This document shows positions 33,692 to 42,768 of a stretch of 64,000 bases of DNA, in pieces. The stretch is taken from contig NZ_VHLG01000013.1 of assembly GCF_006516955.1 (NCBI RefSeq), forward strand, positions 1 to 64,000. Direction: 5' to 3'. The first letter of the stretch is position 1. Each line of letters starts with the position of its first letter. Both the position numbers and the translations under genes were made by a program. Origin of the DNA: Martelella alba. Its GTDB lineage: Bacteria; Pseudomonadota; Alphaproteobacteria; Rhizobiales; Rhizobiaceae. Under the pieces are notes generated by a model. That model did no database searches. It was not told where the DNA came from and saw only the letters and a list, made by a program, of their open reading frames with translations.

Positions 33692-35533
33692 TTACCAGAC
33701 CACCTTATGCGTTGCACCAGTGGAGACATTGACCAGGCCCTCCGGCGCATAATCGGAGGGTGCCACCAGAACCCAGCGCCAGGGCGCACAGGTCAGCGTC
33801 GCAAAGGCAAGCCGCTCGGGGAACCCAGCCCACCAGCGCGGCGAGGACGACGGCTCGAACATCCATTCGATTTTGTCGCCCTCGGCATAAAGTGCGCGCA
33901 TGTCCGCATCGAGATCTTTCGCTGACCGCTGTGACATCAGCCCGGCAATCTCGTAGCGAACCGTGGCGACGACCTTGTTGTCATTGACCAGCGCCCAGCC
34001 GCCGCCGATCTCGCGCAGCGCATTGACCGCTTCGGCCATGGCCTCGTCAGAAGAGCCGACGCACCAGATATTGTGCTTGTCATGGGCGAGCGAACTGGCC
34101 AGCGCGCAATTCGGCGTCTTCGGTCCCGTCCCTGCCCAGAACATTTTCGAGACGGATTTTTTGCCCGAATAGCGGTCGACAATGGCGAATTTGGTGATAT
34201 TGCGCGATGTATCGCGCTGAACCTGCCCGTCTTTAACCGGCAGGTCATAGGTGAGGAAATCGTCCTCCCAGTGGAAGGGGCGCAGGACGGCCGCCGTCAT
34301 CGTCTCGCGGCCCGTTTCTGCGGTGATGGCGAAGTCCGCCGCGCTGAAGGCACCGCCCGTCTGCACCGTATCGCGCGCCCAGTCGGGCCAGGCAATCTCG
34401 GGCACGGGCAGGATATAATCATGGCCCTTCGAGACCTGCCTGCCATCCGCCCAGACCTCGGCGATCGTGAAGGCTTCGAGATCGGACAGGAGCACGATAT
34501 CGGCAAACCGGCCTGGCGCGATCGTGCCAACCCAGGGGGTGAGCCGCATGTGACGCGCCGGATTGATGGTGACACACTGAATGGCAATTTCCGGCTGCAG
34601 ACCGGACTGGATGGCGAGGCGGACATTGTAGTCCGTCGCTCCCTTGGAAAGCGTTTCCGATGCGCTGCGGTCGTCGGTGGCAAAGGCAATCTGCGACCAA
34701 TCGGCAAGCCCGCGCTGCAGCAATCCCTTGATGACATCCGGCATGGAATGCGGGCGCAGCTCGGCGAAAAGGCCATGGGTGAGCTTGTCCCAGAATTCTT
34801 CCGCCGTCCACGCCTCATGGTCGGAGGCAAGCCCGGCCGCAGCAAAAGCGTTGATGGTCGGCAGATCCTTCAGGCCCGCCGCATGCCCTTCGACGACACC
34901 GCGGGCGGCAATGGTTGCTTCGATCATGCCCCAGAGCCGGTCATGCGAGGCATTGTCCGGATTCCACACGGCCGGCCAGTCCATCACCTCGTCAAGGCCT
35001 GCCACCATCAGGCTGCCCGCAAGAAAATCGCGCTGCTCATCATAGCCCAGATAGCCGCCGCCATGTTCATAGGCCGTTGGCGGCACGGCAGAACCCGGCA
35101 GCGGGAAAATCTTCAGCGGCGAGCCGTGCTGACGCGCCGTCATCCAGAAATCCAGCGTCTTCGAACCGCGCACATTGGAAAATTCGTGGCTTGCCTCGCA
35201 GGTCCAGGTATTGCCGCGCGGCATGACCAGAGCGGCTTCCCATTCCGGTGTCAGATGTGAGCTTTCGATATGCTTGTGGACTTCGCCAAGGCCGGGAATG
35301 GCCATCAGATCGGGCCGCTCATCGATGATCTCGCAGTCGCCGGGCCAGGAACCGGCCGGGCCGACATAGGCGATCCGTTCGCCCTTGATGACGATCTCGG
35401 CATTGTCGCTCCATGTGCGCGTCGCCGTATCGAGCAGCCGCCCGACCCTCAAGATCCGGTCTGCGGGTTGCTTGCCGAGCGCGACAAGGGTCAGCTGCTG
35501 GCGCAGCCGGACTTCGGATTTTGCATCGATCAT
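33692..35533 (-). CDS. Adenine deaminase family amidohydrolase
   Basis: A 613-residue amidohydrolase-superfamily protein aligned to adenine deaminase by motif: metal site GLGEVHKHIESSHLTP, ASHEFSNV, the GHAAGL loop, SDHEAW and FATDDRSASETL, plus a long C-terminal domain. Canonical AdeC reads PGFIDAHVHIES and DPHE at the first two sites; here they are GLGEVHKHIES and ASHE. The metal ligands are kept while neighbouring residues differ, so the substrate may not be adenine. The start is ATG 35533; GTG 35539, which overlaps the regulator stop, is an alternative. The operon context suggests a ureido or cyclic amide compound. Confidence 0.78.
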   Translation of the reverse strand: MIDAKSEVRLRQQLTLVALGKQPADRILRVGRLLDTATRTWSDNAEIVIKGERIAYVGPAGSWPGDCEIIDERPDLMAIPGLGEVHKHIESSHLTPEWEAALVMPRGNTWTCEASHEFSNVRGSKTLDFWMTARQHGSPLKIFPLPGSAVPPTAYEHGGGYLGYDEQRDFLAGSLMVAGLDEVMDWPAVWNPDNASHDRLWGMIEATIAARGVVEGHAAGLKDLPTINAFAAAGLASDHEAWTAEEFWDKLTHGLFAELRPHSMPDVIKGLLQRGLADWSQIAFATDDRSASETLSKGATDYNVRLAIQSGLQPEIAIQCVTINPARHMRLTPWVGTIAPGRFADIVLLSDLEAFTIAEVWADGRQVSKGHDYILPVPEIAWPDWARDTVQTGGAFSAADFAITAETGRETMTAAVLRPFHWEDDFLTYDLPVKDGQVQRDTSRNITKFAIVDRYSGKKSVSKMFWAGTGPKTPNCALASSLAHDKHNIWCVGSSDEAMAEAVNALREIGGGWALVNDNKVVATVRYEIAGLMSQRSAKDLDADMRALYAEGDKIEWMFEPSSSPRWWAGFPERLAFATLTCAPWRWVLVAPSDYAPEGLVNVSTGATHKVVW

Positions 35534-35535
35534 GA

Positions 35536-36168
35536 TCACACCGTCAGATGGTCCGGCGCCTCACCGGAGCCGGAATAGCAGATGGAAAGGATTTGCGCCT
35601 TGCCGGAACCGGCGGAATAAAAGCCATGTTCGGAGGCCGCATCGAAATAGACCGTATCACCGGTCGAAAGCGTCAAAGGGGTATAGGGTGACATTTCGAA
35701 CACCACTTCGCCTGAAAGCACATAAACGAATTCCTCGCCGGAATGGGCGCTGCGGGCGGGTTCCACCCCGTCAGCACGCGGCGGCACGTCTATGACCATC
35801 GGCGTCAGCGCCTTGGCGGCGAGATCCGTCGATAGCATGCGATACATGCCCATATCATTCTGAAGCCGCCTGCCCTCGCCCGCCCGGGTAACCGCGCGTG
35901 CTGCCCGGGCAAAGCTCGCGCGCTGGCCCTTGCCCTCAAGCAGGTCGGCAAAATCCAGCCCCAGCCCGCCGGAAAGCCGGGTGAGTACGGAATAGGCTGG
36001 CTGGCTCTGGCCGTTCTCGATCTTCGACAGCGCCGAGATCGAAACTCCGGTTCGTTTCGAGACCTCAGCCAGCGTCCAGCCGTTCTCGCGGCGCAGATCG
36101 GAGAGGACGCGGGCTATGGAGCCGCTCTCGTTTGCCTCGCTTTCGCGCATCGCATCCGGCTGGTTCAT
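35536..36168 (-). CDS. XRE family regulator with cupin sensor domain
   Basis: A 210-residue protein with an N-terminal Cro/CI-type helix-turn-helix (LRRENGWTLAEVSKRTGVSI, SALSKIENGQSQP; about residues 24-80). The C-terminal cupin domain is at about 120-200 (SGEEFVYVLSGEVVFEM, LSTGDTVYFDA, EHGFYSAG). This architecture usually controls the catabolic operon in which it sits, with the cupin binding an amino acid, polyamine or related ligand. Its stop overlaps the alternative start of the next gene. Confidence 0.88.
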   Translation of the reverse strand: MNQPDAMRESEANESGSIARVLSDLRRENGWTLAEVSKRTGVSISALSKIENGQSQPAYSVLTRLSGGLGLDFADLLEGKGQRASFARAARAVTRAGEGRRLQNDMGMYRMLSTDLAAKALTPMVIDVPPRADGVEPARSAHSGEEFVYVLSGEVVFEMSPYTPLTLSTGDTVYFDAASEHGFYSAGSGKAQILSICYSGSGEAPDHLTV

Positions 36169-36204
36169 GCCCTCATCCCCTGTTTCGTGCCCCTGATCAA
36201 CATC

Positions 36205-37137
36205 TCAGTCCGTCACCGGCCCCTTGGTCTCGACGATCAATCTATAATGATCCGGCTCGCGATGGCGGGCAAAATCAAAAATGGTCCGGCGATAAAGGGC
36301 TGCCATATCGAGATCGCATCTGGCAACAACGACTTCATCAGCGGTCGAGACCGCCATGGCAACGATCTGGCCGGACGGCGCGACGATCATCGACTGACCA
36401 ATCAGGTTTGATCCTTCCTCATGACCGGCCTTGGCGGTCGCCACCACCCAATTGGAATTCTGGTAGGCACCAGCCTGGATGGACAGCTGATTGTGAAACT
36501 GGGTCAGGCTATCGAAATCGAAATTTCCGGTATGGTCATCAGGCGTGTTGTAGCCGACCAGGATCATTTCCGACCCCTTCAGCGCCATGACGCGATAGGT
36601 CTCTGCCCAGCGGCGGTCGTTGCAGATCGCCATGCCGATCCGCGTGCCCATGGTCTTGAAGACGTTGAAGCCGAGATTGCCCGGCTCGAAATAATATTTC
36701 TCCAGATGCTGGGCCGCGAGATCCGGCTGCGGCCGGTCCCAGCCCGGCAGGTGGATCTTGCGATATTTACCGACAATTTCGCCATCACGATCCACCAGAA
36801 TGGAGGTGTTGAAGCGACGCTTGATGCCGTCTTCGACCACCAGTTCCGCATAGCCGAGATAAAAGCCGATCTTCAGCCGCTTCGCCGCATCAAACAGCGG
36901 CTTGGTTTCCGTGCCCGGCATTTCGGTTTCGTAGAAGGCATCGATCTCCGCCGGATCGGTCATATGCCAGCGCGGGAAAAAGGTCGTCAGTGTCAGTTCA
37001 GGAAAGACAACCAGTTCGGCGCCGCGCGAGGCCGCTTCGCCCAGAAGTGCAATCAGCCGTTTGACAACCATCACCCGCGTATCCGAACGCGCTATCGGTC
37101 CCATCTGTGCGGCAGCGGCAACAATTGTCCGGCTCAT
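36205..37137 (-). CDS. N-carbamoyl-D-amino acid hydrolase (D-carbamoylase)
   Basis: A 310-residue nitrilase-superfamily enzyme. The catalytic triad is in exactly the published positions of the Agrobacterium D-carbamoylase: Glu47 (VFPELTLTTFFPRWH), Lys127 (KYRKIHLPG) and Cys172 (MAICNDRRW). Long stretches match, such as KRRFNTSILVDRDGEIVGKY. It hydrolyses N-carbamoyl-D-amino acids to D-amino acid, CO2 and ammonia. The ATG overlaps the stop of the importer ATPase gene, so uptake and hydrolysis are coupled. Confidence 0.9.
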   Translation of the reverse strand: MSRTIVAAAAQMGPIARSDTRVMVVKRLIALLGEAASRGAELVVFPELTLTTFFPRWHMTDPAEIDAFYETEMPGTETKPLFDAAKRLKIGFYLGYAELVVEDGIKRRFNTSILVDRDGEIVGKYRKIHLPGWDRPQPDLAAQHLEKYYFEPGNLGFNVFKTMGTRIGMAICNDRRWAETYRVMALKGSEMILVGYNTPDDHTGNFDFDSLTQFHNQLSIQAGAYQNSNWVVATAKAGHEEGSNLIGQSMIVAPSGQIVAMAVSTADEVVVARCDLDMAALYRRTIFDFARHREPDHYRLIVETKGPVTD

Positions 37138-38210
37138 AGCGTCGCTCCTTCATCCTTCAGAATGCAGCATTGGGCAAAATCAAACGCCAGTCCGACGTTT
37201 TCGCCAGCGGCAATCGGGTTTTGCAGCGCGCCGTTGGCAATCAGCACACCGGCCGTCGTTTCGACCTTATATTGGTAGGCACGGCCAAGATATGAACGCA
37301 TCAGCGTTGTTCCGGCAATGGTGTTGGCGTCTCCCGCATCGGTAAGGCGCAAGCCCTCCGGCCGCGCGCCGATGACGAAGCGGTCCGGCAGCGGTCCGGT
37401 CACCGCTTCGTCGAGTACGATCCCGGTGCCATTTTCCAGCTGCGCCGTCACCATGCTTCCCGTGCGCGATGCAACACGCATGGCAATCAGATTGTCAAAG
37501 CCAACGAAGCGGGCGACGAAAGCGTTGACCGGCCGCGTATACAGCGCTTCCGGCGTATCAAGCTGAACGATATTGCCGGCATTCATGATCGCCACACGGT
37601 CGGAGATCGAAAAAGCTTCTTCCTGATCATGAGTGACGTAAATGGCGGTGCGGCCGTTGGCCTTCTGCAGCTCACGGATTTCCACCCGCATATCGACGCG
37701 CAGCTTGGCGTCGAGATTGGAGAGCGGCTCATCGAACATCAAAAGCGGCGGATCGATGGCCAGCGCCCGGGCAACGGCAACACGCTGGCGCTGACCGCCG
37801 GAAAGGGCGGCGGGCAACCGGTTGGCAAAGTCGGAAAGCCCGACACGGGCGAGCATATCGGCAACACGCTTTTCACGTTCGGCAGGCGCCACTTTGCGTT
37901 GTTTCAACCCGAAACCGACATTTTCGGCAACGCTCAGATGCGGAAACAGCGCATAGTTCTGAAACACGATACCGGCATCGCGCTTATGCGGCGGCAGGCC
38001 GGTAACATCGCGCCCGGCCACTGAAATCGTGCCGCCGGTCGGCTGCAGAAAGCCCGCCAGAAGACGCAGTGTCGTGGTCTTGCCGCAACCGGATGAGCCC
38101 AGCAATGACACAAGCTCGCCCTCGCCGACGGAAAGGTTCAGACCGTGCAGGACCTGGGTTGCCCCGTAATGGGCGGTCACATTGTTCAAGATGACGGCGT
38201 TTTCAGCCAT
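37134..38210 (-). CDS. ABC transporter ATP-binding protein, PotA-like
   Basis: A 358-residue ATPase with Walker A GSSGCGKTTTLRL, Q-loop IVFQNYALFPHLSV, signature [12 protein letters not shown], Walker B LLMFDEPLSNLD and a C-terminal TOBE domain (IGARPEGLRL). It is of the spermidine/putrescine (POPT) importer class, which also takes up other small polar compounds. It is the fourth gene of the leftward importer set. Confidence 0.9.
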   Translation of the reverse strand: MAENAVILNNVTAHYGATQVLHGLNLSVGEGELVSLLGSSGCGKTTTLRLLAGFLQPTGGTISVAGRDVTGLPPHKRDAGIVFQNYALFPHLSVAENVGFGLKQRKVAPAEREKRVADMLARVGLSDFANRLPAALSGGQRQRVAVARALAIDPPLLMFDEPLSNLDAKLRVDMRVEIRELQKANGRTAIYVTHDQEEAFSISDRVAIMNAGNIVQLDTPEALYTRPVNAFVARFVGFDNLIAMRVASRTGSMVTAQLENGTGIVLDEAVTGPLPDRFVIGARPEGLRLTDAGDANTIAGTTLMRSYLGRAYQYKVETTAGVLIANGALQNPIAAGENVGLAFDFAQCCILKDEGATL

Positions 38211-38218
38211 TGGAACTC

Positions 38219-39010
38219 CTATTGAACGGTCTTGCTGAGACCAAGGCTGCGTTCGATCAGCACCATGACGAGGATGGTAACGCCCATCAGCAGCACCGAA
38301 ACGGCACTGACCGTCGGATCGAAGAATTGCTGCACATAGGTGAAGACCTCGATCGGCAGGGTCGAGATACCGGGGCCGGTCAGGAACAGCGCCACGGCCA
38401 TGTCGTTCAGCGAGGTGATGAAGGCCAGCACCATGCCGGCAATCACGCCGGAGCGGATATTCGGCAGGACGATGGTCCAGAACGCCTTGACCGGATGCAT
38501 GCCGAGACTGACAGCCGCCTCCTGGATCGAGAAATCAAAGCCTGAGAGAGCGGCGCCGATGACCCGCACCATATAGGGCAGGCACAGGATGGCATGGCCG
38601 AGGATCAGTGACGGCAGGATCGGCAGCTGAAACTGAACGATCAGGGTTTTCAGAAGCGAAAAGCCGAAGACGATTTCCGGAATGAAGAAGGGCAGGAAGA
38701 AGACCGAGCCATACCAGCCGGGGATCTTCATCTTGTAGCGTGTCAGTGCATAGGCGGCGGCAAGTCCGGTGACCAGTGCGATCGCCGTGCCGCCGAACGC
38801 CACTTCCATCGAGATGATGAAAGTATCGAGGAAGCCCGAATGATCGAAGACATTGGCATACCATTTCAGCGTGAAACCCTGCGGCGGAAAGGCGAGATAG
38901 GGCGTATTGCTGATCGAGGTGCCGATGACGATGACAATCGGCCCGGCGAGAAACAGGATGACAAGCCAGCCGAACAGGCGGGAGAGCGGATGAATGGAAC
39001 GTCCGGTCAA
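38219..39010 (-). CDS. ABC transporter permease, PotC-like
   Basis: A 263-residue permease with six hydrophobic segments and the EAA loop FSIQEAAVSLGMHPVKAFWT. The only usable start is TTG at 39010, supported by GGAGGGC about 8 bases before it and by the 4-base overlap with the upstream permease stop. Confidence 0.87.
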   Translation of the reverse strand: MTGRSIHPLSRLFGWLVILFLAGPIVIVIGTSISNTPYLAFPPQGFTLKWYANVFDHSGFLDTFIISMEVAFGGTAIALVTGLAAAYALTRYKMKIPGWYGSVFFLPFFIPEIVFGFSLLKTLIVQFQLPILPSLILGHAILCLPYMVRVIGAALSGFDFSIQEAAVSLGMHPVKAFWTIVLPNIRSGVIAGMVLAFITSLNDMAVALFLTGPGISTLPIEVFTYVQQFFDPTVSAVSVLLMGVTILVMVLIERSLGLSKTVQ

Positions 39011-39867
39011 TGGATAGCCCTCCGTGCCGAAAGCCTGCTGGCAATGGTGCCGAGTACAACAACACAGATGATTGCGGTTGCCATCATAATGGCGGCAATC
39101 GTGTTGGCGACACCCCAGTCAAACGAGATCATAGCCTTCTGGTACAGCAGTGTCGCAAGCGTCATCTGCGGTTCACCGCCCAGAAGCGTCGGGGTGACAA
39201 AGGTCGCCAGCGAGCCGGTGAAAACCAGGATCGAGCCGACCATCATGCCCGGCACGGCGAGCGGCAGCGTCACCTGGAAGAAGACGGCAACCGGCGAAGC
39301 GCCGAGCGAACCGGCGGCCAGATAGAGATCGTCCTCGATATTTTCCAGGACGCCGACCAGCGACAGGATCATCAGCGGCGTGAAGAGATAGGCAAGACCG
39401 GCAATCACCGCGCCCTGCGTGAACAGCATTTCCAGCGGCTGATCGATGATGCCGGCTTTGATCAGCAGCGAATTCACCACTCCGTTGCGGCCAAGGATCG
39501 CCATGAAGGAAAAGGACCGCACGACAACGCTGGTCAGAAGCGGGAAGACCGACAGGATCAGCAGCACGCGTTTCAGACCAAGCGAGGCATTGGCGATCAT
39601 ATAGGCGCCGCCGAAGCCTAAAATGAGCGATGTGACCGTTGATAGAAAGGCGATGCGGAAGGAGCGGATCATCACCGTGCGATTATAGCTGTCAGCGAAG
39701 AAATCGCGGTAATTGGCGAAATAGCCGGCGGGGCTTGCAAAGCTTTCCGCCAGCGTTCCGGCGACAGGCAGCACCAGGATAAACAGAAGCACCGCAGTTG
39801 CCGGAAGTACCAGCAACCACGGGCCAAGAGCGCTGATGCGCTGCGCGAAGGAAAGACGGGCCTTCAA
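39007..39867 (-). CDS. ABC transporter permease, PotB-like
   Basis: A 286-residue permease with six hydrophobic segments, LRVLLILSVFPLLTSVVVRS-like central region (here LKRVLLILSVFPLLTSVVV) and EAA-type loop IEDDLYLAAGSLGASPVAVF. The start appears to be TTG 39867, 11 bases after the binding-protein gene; no ATG is available before the conserved N-terminus. Confidence 0.87.
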   Translation of the reverse strand: MKARLSFAQRISALGPWLLVLPATAVLLFILVLPVAGTLAESFASPAGYFANYRDFFADSYNRTVMIRSFRIAFLSTVTSLILGFGGAYMIANASLGLKRVLLILSVFPLLTSVVVRSFSFMAILGRNGVVNSLLIKAGIIDQPLEMLFTQGAVIAGLAYLFTPLMILSLVGVLENIEDDLYLAAGSLGASPVAVFFQVTLPLAVPGMMVGSILVFTGSLATFVTPTLLGGEPQMTLATLLYQKAMISFDWGVANTIAAIMMATAIICVVVLGTIASRLSARRAIH

Positions 39868-39878
39868 TGTCGGATCCG

Positions 39879-40916
39879 TCAGTGACCGAAGACGCCGTTC
39901 CAGCGACGCTCCCAGTCATCATTGACCTTCAGAAGCTTGTCATAGGGCGTCGGCTGCATGCTGAGGACGGCCTTTTCGCCATAGACGAGCTTGGATGACT
40001 GTTCCGGCGTCAGCTCGACCAGCTTGTTGACCGGGCCGGAGCCACCGCCGAGCTGAACCGATGCATCCTTCTGCGCCTGCTGCGAGATCGAGAAATCGAT
40101 AAAGGCCAGTGCCAGATCCTTGTGTTTGGCATTTTTCGGGATGTTGTAGGTGTTCATCATCCGGAAATCGCCTTCGGAAAGCTCCGCCCAGCCGATGTTC
40201 GGATTGGCCGCCTGGATCGCTGGGAATGCATAATCCTGGGCAAGACCGATATAGGCCTCGCCGGTGGACAGAAGATTGGTAAGTTCCGAACCGGAGGAGA
40301 AGGTCTTGACGATGTTCGGCTTCAGCTCGCCCATCTTCTTGAAGGCGGTGTCGGGATCTTCAAAAGCATCGGAACCGGCGCATTTTCCGGCCATCATCAC
40401 CGTCAGCGGTCCGCCGGTGGTGTTGAATGCCGGCATGGCGATCGCATTGGCGAATTCCGGGCGCCACAGATCGCACCAGGAGGTGATCGGCTTGTCGGTG
40501 CGGGTCTTGTCATAGACAATGCCGTAGCGGCCGAATGTATAGGCCGGGCCATAATTGCCCTGCGGATGCTGCGCGGCTTCGTAAAGCTCGTCGAAATTGC
40601 TGAGCTTGGACGAATCGATTGTCTCGAACGCGCCCTGATCGATACCGATCTGCGAGAATTTGTCGGTCAGCAGGATGACGTCGACGCCGCCGCGGATGCG
40701 GGCCTTGTTGAGACGCTCAGGCGCACCGCCGGTTTCCACCACGATCTTGACGTCATGTGCCTTTTCGAAGGGCTCGAAGATGTAGGGCTGATAGAAATCA
40801 TTCGAATAGCCCCAGTTGGAAACGACGAAAGTATCCTGGGCTTCGGCCGAAAGTGCCGGCAGGGTGAAAAGCGCGGCAACGGCTGTTGCACGGGCAAGAC
40901 GGGAGATTTGCGACAT
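39879..40916 (-). CDS. ABC transporter substrate-binding protein, PotD/PotF-like
   Basis: A 345-residue periplasmic binding protein. MSQISRLARATAVAALFTLP followed by ALSAEA|QDT is a signal peptide. The family pattern is seen in FVVSNWGYSNDFYQPYIFEP, TGGAPERLNKARIRGGVDV and PKNAKHKDLALAFIDF. The frame extends upstream, but ATG 40916 begins the signal peptide and has GAAGGA before it. It is the first gene of an eight-gene leftward operon ending with the D-threonine-aldolase-family gene. The ligand may be an N-carbamoyl or other modified amino acid; this is inferred from the operon. Confidence 0.88.
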   Translation of the reverse strand: MSQISRLARATAVAALFTLPALSAEAQDTFVVSNWGYSNDFYQPYIFEPFEKAHDVKIVVETGGAPERLNKARIRGGVDVILLTDKFSQIGIDQGAFETIDSSKLSNFDELYEAAQHPQGNYGPAYTFGRYGIVYDKTRTDKPITSWCDLWRPEFANAIAMPAFNTTGGPLTVMMAGKCAGSDAFEDPDTAFKKMGELKPNIVKTFSSGSELTNLLSTGEAYIGLAQDYAFPAIQAANPNIGWAELSEGDFRMMNTYNIPKNAKHKDLALAFIDFSISQQAQKDASVQLGGGSGPVNKLVELTPEQSSKLVYGEKAVLSMQPTPYDKLLKVNDDWERRWNGVFGH

Positions 40917-41038
40917 GCAGTAAAATCCTTCAAAATCTCGGATCGGAAAACTTTTTTCCATCTAGAGAAATTTTCGAATTCTGTCAAATTTTATGCAGCA
41001 AATTTTTTGCACAATCCATAGGCAAAATTTACACCGAA

Positions 41039-41058
41039 ATGATCTGTTTTCAGATCAT
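41039..41058. promoter_or_regulatory. hip operator 1, palindrome
   Basis: ATGATCTGTTTTCAGATCAT is a palindrome with 8-base arms ATGATCTG and CAGATCAT around TTTT. It is 104 bases upstream of the HipB start and is paired with an inverted copy 30 bases away. It is a likely site for HipB autorepression. Confidence 0.75.
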
Positions 41059-41070
41059 CACTCCAGATAT

Positions 41071-41086
41071 GATCTGAAAACAGATC
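41071..41086. promoter_or_regulatory. hip operator 2, inverted copy of operator 1
   Basis: GATCTGAAAACAGATC is the exact reverse complement of the 16-base centre of operator 1 (41041-41056). The two centres are 30 bases apart, about three helical turns, so two HipB dimers would sit on the same DNA face. A half-site CAGATCAT follows near 41123. Confidence 0.75.
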
Positions 41087-41162
41087 TTAATGCGTGTCGA
41101 GAGATGTGATACGATATCTATACAGATCATTTCTATCCTATATGAAACCTATAGGTATCACT

Positions 41163-41471
41163 ATGAAATCGGACTCAGATATCCTTGTTGGCATCGGCCA
41201 GCGACTGAGACAGGCCAGACTGGCGGCCGGGTTGACCCAGGAAGAACTCGCCACCCGTGCCGGCATTTCCCGGCCGCGCTACCGCGACATCGAAACGGGC
41301 ATCGCCGCCGCGCGCGCGACGACACTGATCAACCTCGCCCGTGCGCTGGGTCTGGAGGTGATGCTGGTCCCGCAGGCCGTCGTCCCCGCTGTCGAGGCAC
41401 TGCTCAGCCCTGACGATGATGACGACCGGCCCGCATTTCTAGCCATGCCGGAGGTGGACGACGATGACTGA
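41163..41471 (+). CDS. hipB: HipB-type antitoxin, XRE helix-turn-helix
   Basis: A 102-residue protein with a Cro/CI-type DNA-binding domain (RLRQARLAAGLTQEELATRA, GISRPRYRDIETG) and an acidic tail rich in Asp (PDDDDDRP, PEVDDDD). ATG 41163 (MKSDSDIL) is preferred to the longer frame because homology starts there. Its 3' end overlaps the HipA start by 8 bases. The antitoxin binds the palindromes upstream and HipA to repress the operon and neutralise the kinase. Confidence 0.82.
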   Translation: MKSDSDILVGIGQRLRQARLAAGLTQEELATRAGISRPRYRDIETGIAAARATTLINLARALGLEVMLVPQAVVPAVEALLSPDDDDDRPAFLAMPEVDDDD

Positions 41472-42717
41472 AACGCGCAAGGCTGCCCGCGATATCAGCG
41501 CACTCACTGTCTCGCTTGGCGGATTGACCGTCGGCACGATTGTTCGCACTCCCGGTGATTTCAACGCGTTCAGTTTTGATCCTGACTACCGGGCAACGGG
41601 TGGCATCCCCATCCTCAGCCTGTCCTTCCGCGCAGCCGGCGGCGGCCTGCGGCGCGATCCCAAGCCCCTTTCCGGTACACTGCCACCGTTTTTCGCCAAT
41701 CTTCTGCCGGAAGATCGCCTGCGCGACGCAATGGAGCGCCACCATGCCGGCGCCGTGCGACCCGGCAATGATTTCGATCTTCTGGCGGCCCTTGGCGCAG
41801 ACCTTCCCGGTGCGGTCCGCGCTCTACCAGCCGATGTCGCGGCGAAGACCGTTGGCGATGCGGCGCTGGCGAGGCCAAAGGCGCGTTTCTCGCTGGCGGG
41901 TGTTCAGATGAAGCTTTCGGTGATGAAGAATACCGGTAAGGGTGGCGGCCTGACCGTGCCGCTCGGGGACGATGAGGGCCAGTATATCGCCAAATTCCCC
42001 TCCACCGCTTTTCCTGGTGTCTCGGAAAATGAATATGCCAATCTGGCACTGGCGCGTGCGCTCGGCATGGACGTGCCGGATTACCAACTGGTGGAGCAAT
42101 CGGAATTCGAGGGTATTCCAGAGGATTTCAACACGCTTTCCGATGGCCGGGTGCTGCTGGTCAAGCGCTTCGACCGCGCCGAAGGCAGCCGCATTCATAT
42201 TGAGGATTTCGCCCAGGTCTTCGGCATCTATCCCGGAAGGAAATATGAGGGAGCTGCCTACCACGACATCGCTGCCGCCTTGAGCATGGCCGTCTCGCCG
42301 GATGCAGCCCTTGAATTCGTGCGCCGCCTTGCGCTGATGGCGCTGACCGGCAATGGCGACATGCATCTGAAAAACTGGTCGCTGATCTATCGCGGCGAAG
42401 GTATCAGCCCGGCGCTGGCCCCGGTCTATGATGTCCTTTCAACCGTACCCTATCTTCCTGCTGACCGGCTGGCGCTGTCACTCGGCGGGGAGCACAGCTT
42501 CAGGGCCCTGACCGCACCGCGCTGGAAAGCCTTCGCCAATCGCGCCCGCCTGCCTGAACCCGCCGTGTTGAGGGCCGTGGCCGAAATCACCGATAAGGTC
42601 AACGACCTCTGGTGGAGCCTGCCCGAACGCGGAGTCGTTCCGGAAAGGGTTCTCCGCCGGATCGACACCCACATCGAAACCATGACCCCGATATTGCGAA
42701 CATGCGCAAGACCGTGA
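41464..42717 (+). CDS. hipA: HipA-type serine/threonine kinase toxin
   Basis: A 417-residue HipA kinase. Ser143 in FSLAGVQMK corresponds to the autophosphorylated serine of the E. coli SIAGAQEK loop. Lys177 (YIAKFPS) is the ATP-binding lysine. Asp299 and Asn304 in GNGDMHLKNW form the catalytic loop, and Asp323 in VYDVLS binds Mg. All key residues are present, so it should be active. Known HipA enzymes phosphorylate aminoacyl-tRNA synthetases and induce growth arrest and persistence. Confidence 0.88.
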   Translation: MTETRKAARDISALTVSLGGLTVGTIVRTPGDFNAFSFDPDYRATGGIPILSLSFRAAGGGLRRDPKPLSGTLPPFFANLLPEDRLRDAMERHHAGAVRPGNDFDLLAALGADLPGAVRALPADVAAKTVGDAALARPKARFSLAGVQMKLSVMKNTGKGGGLTVPLGDDEGQYIAKFPSTAFPGVSENEYANLALARALGMDVPDYQLVEQSEFEGIPEDFNTLSDGRVLLVKRFDRAEGSRIHIEDFAQVFGIYPGRKYEGAAYHDIAAALSMAVSPDAALEFVRRLALMALTGNGDMHLKNWSLIYRGEGISPALAPVYDVLSTVPYLPADRLALSLGGEHSFRALTAPRWKAFANRARLPEPAVLRAVAEITDKVNDLWWSLPERGVVPERVLRRIDTHIETMTPILRTCARP

Positions 42718-42768
42718 CAGCAGGCCGTTTTGCGCACAGCTCCAGTCATCTGGCCTATGCCCGATGTT

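Noticed and set aside
34073-35260. A 395-codon plus-strand frame opposite the adenine-deaminase-family gene
   Set aside because: Low-complexity Arg/His-rich product with no family; the minus-strand gene has the conserved metal motifs.
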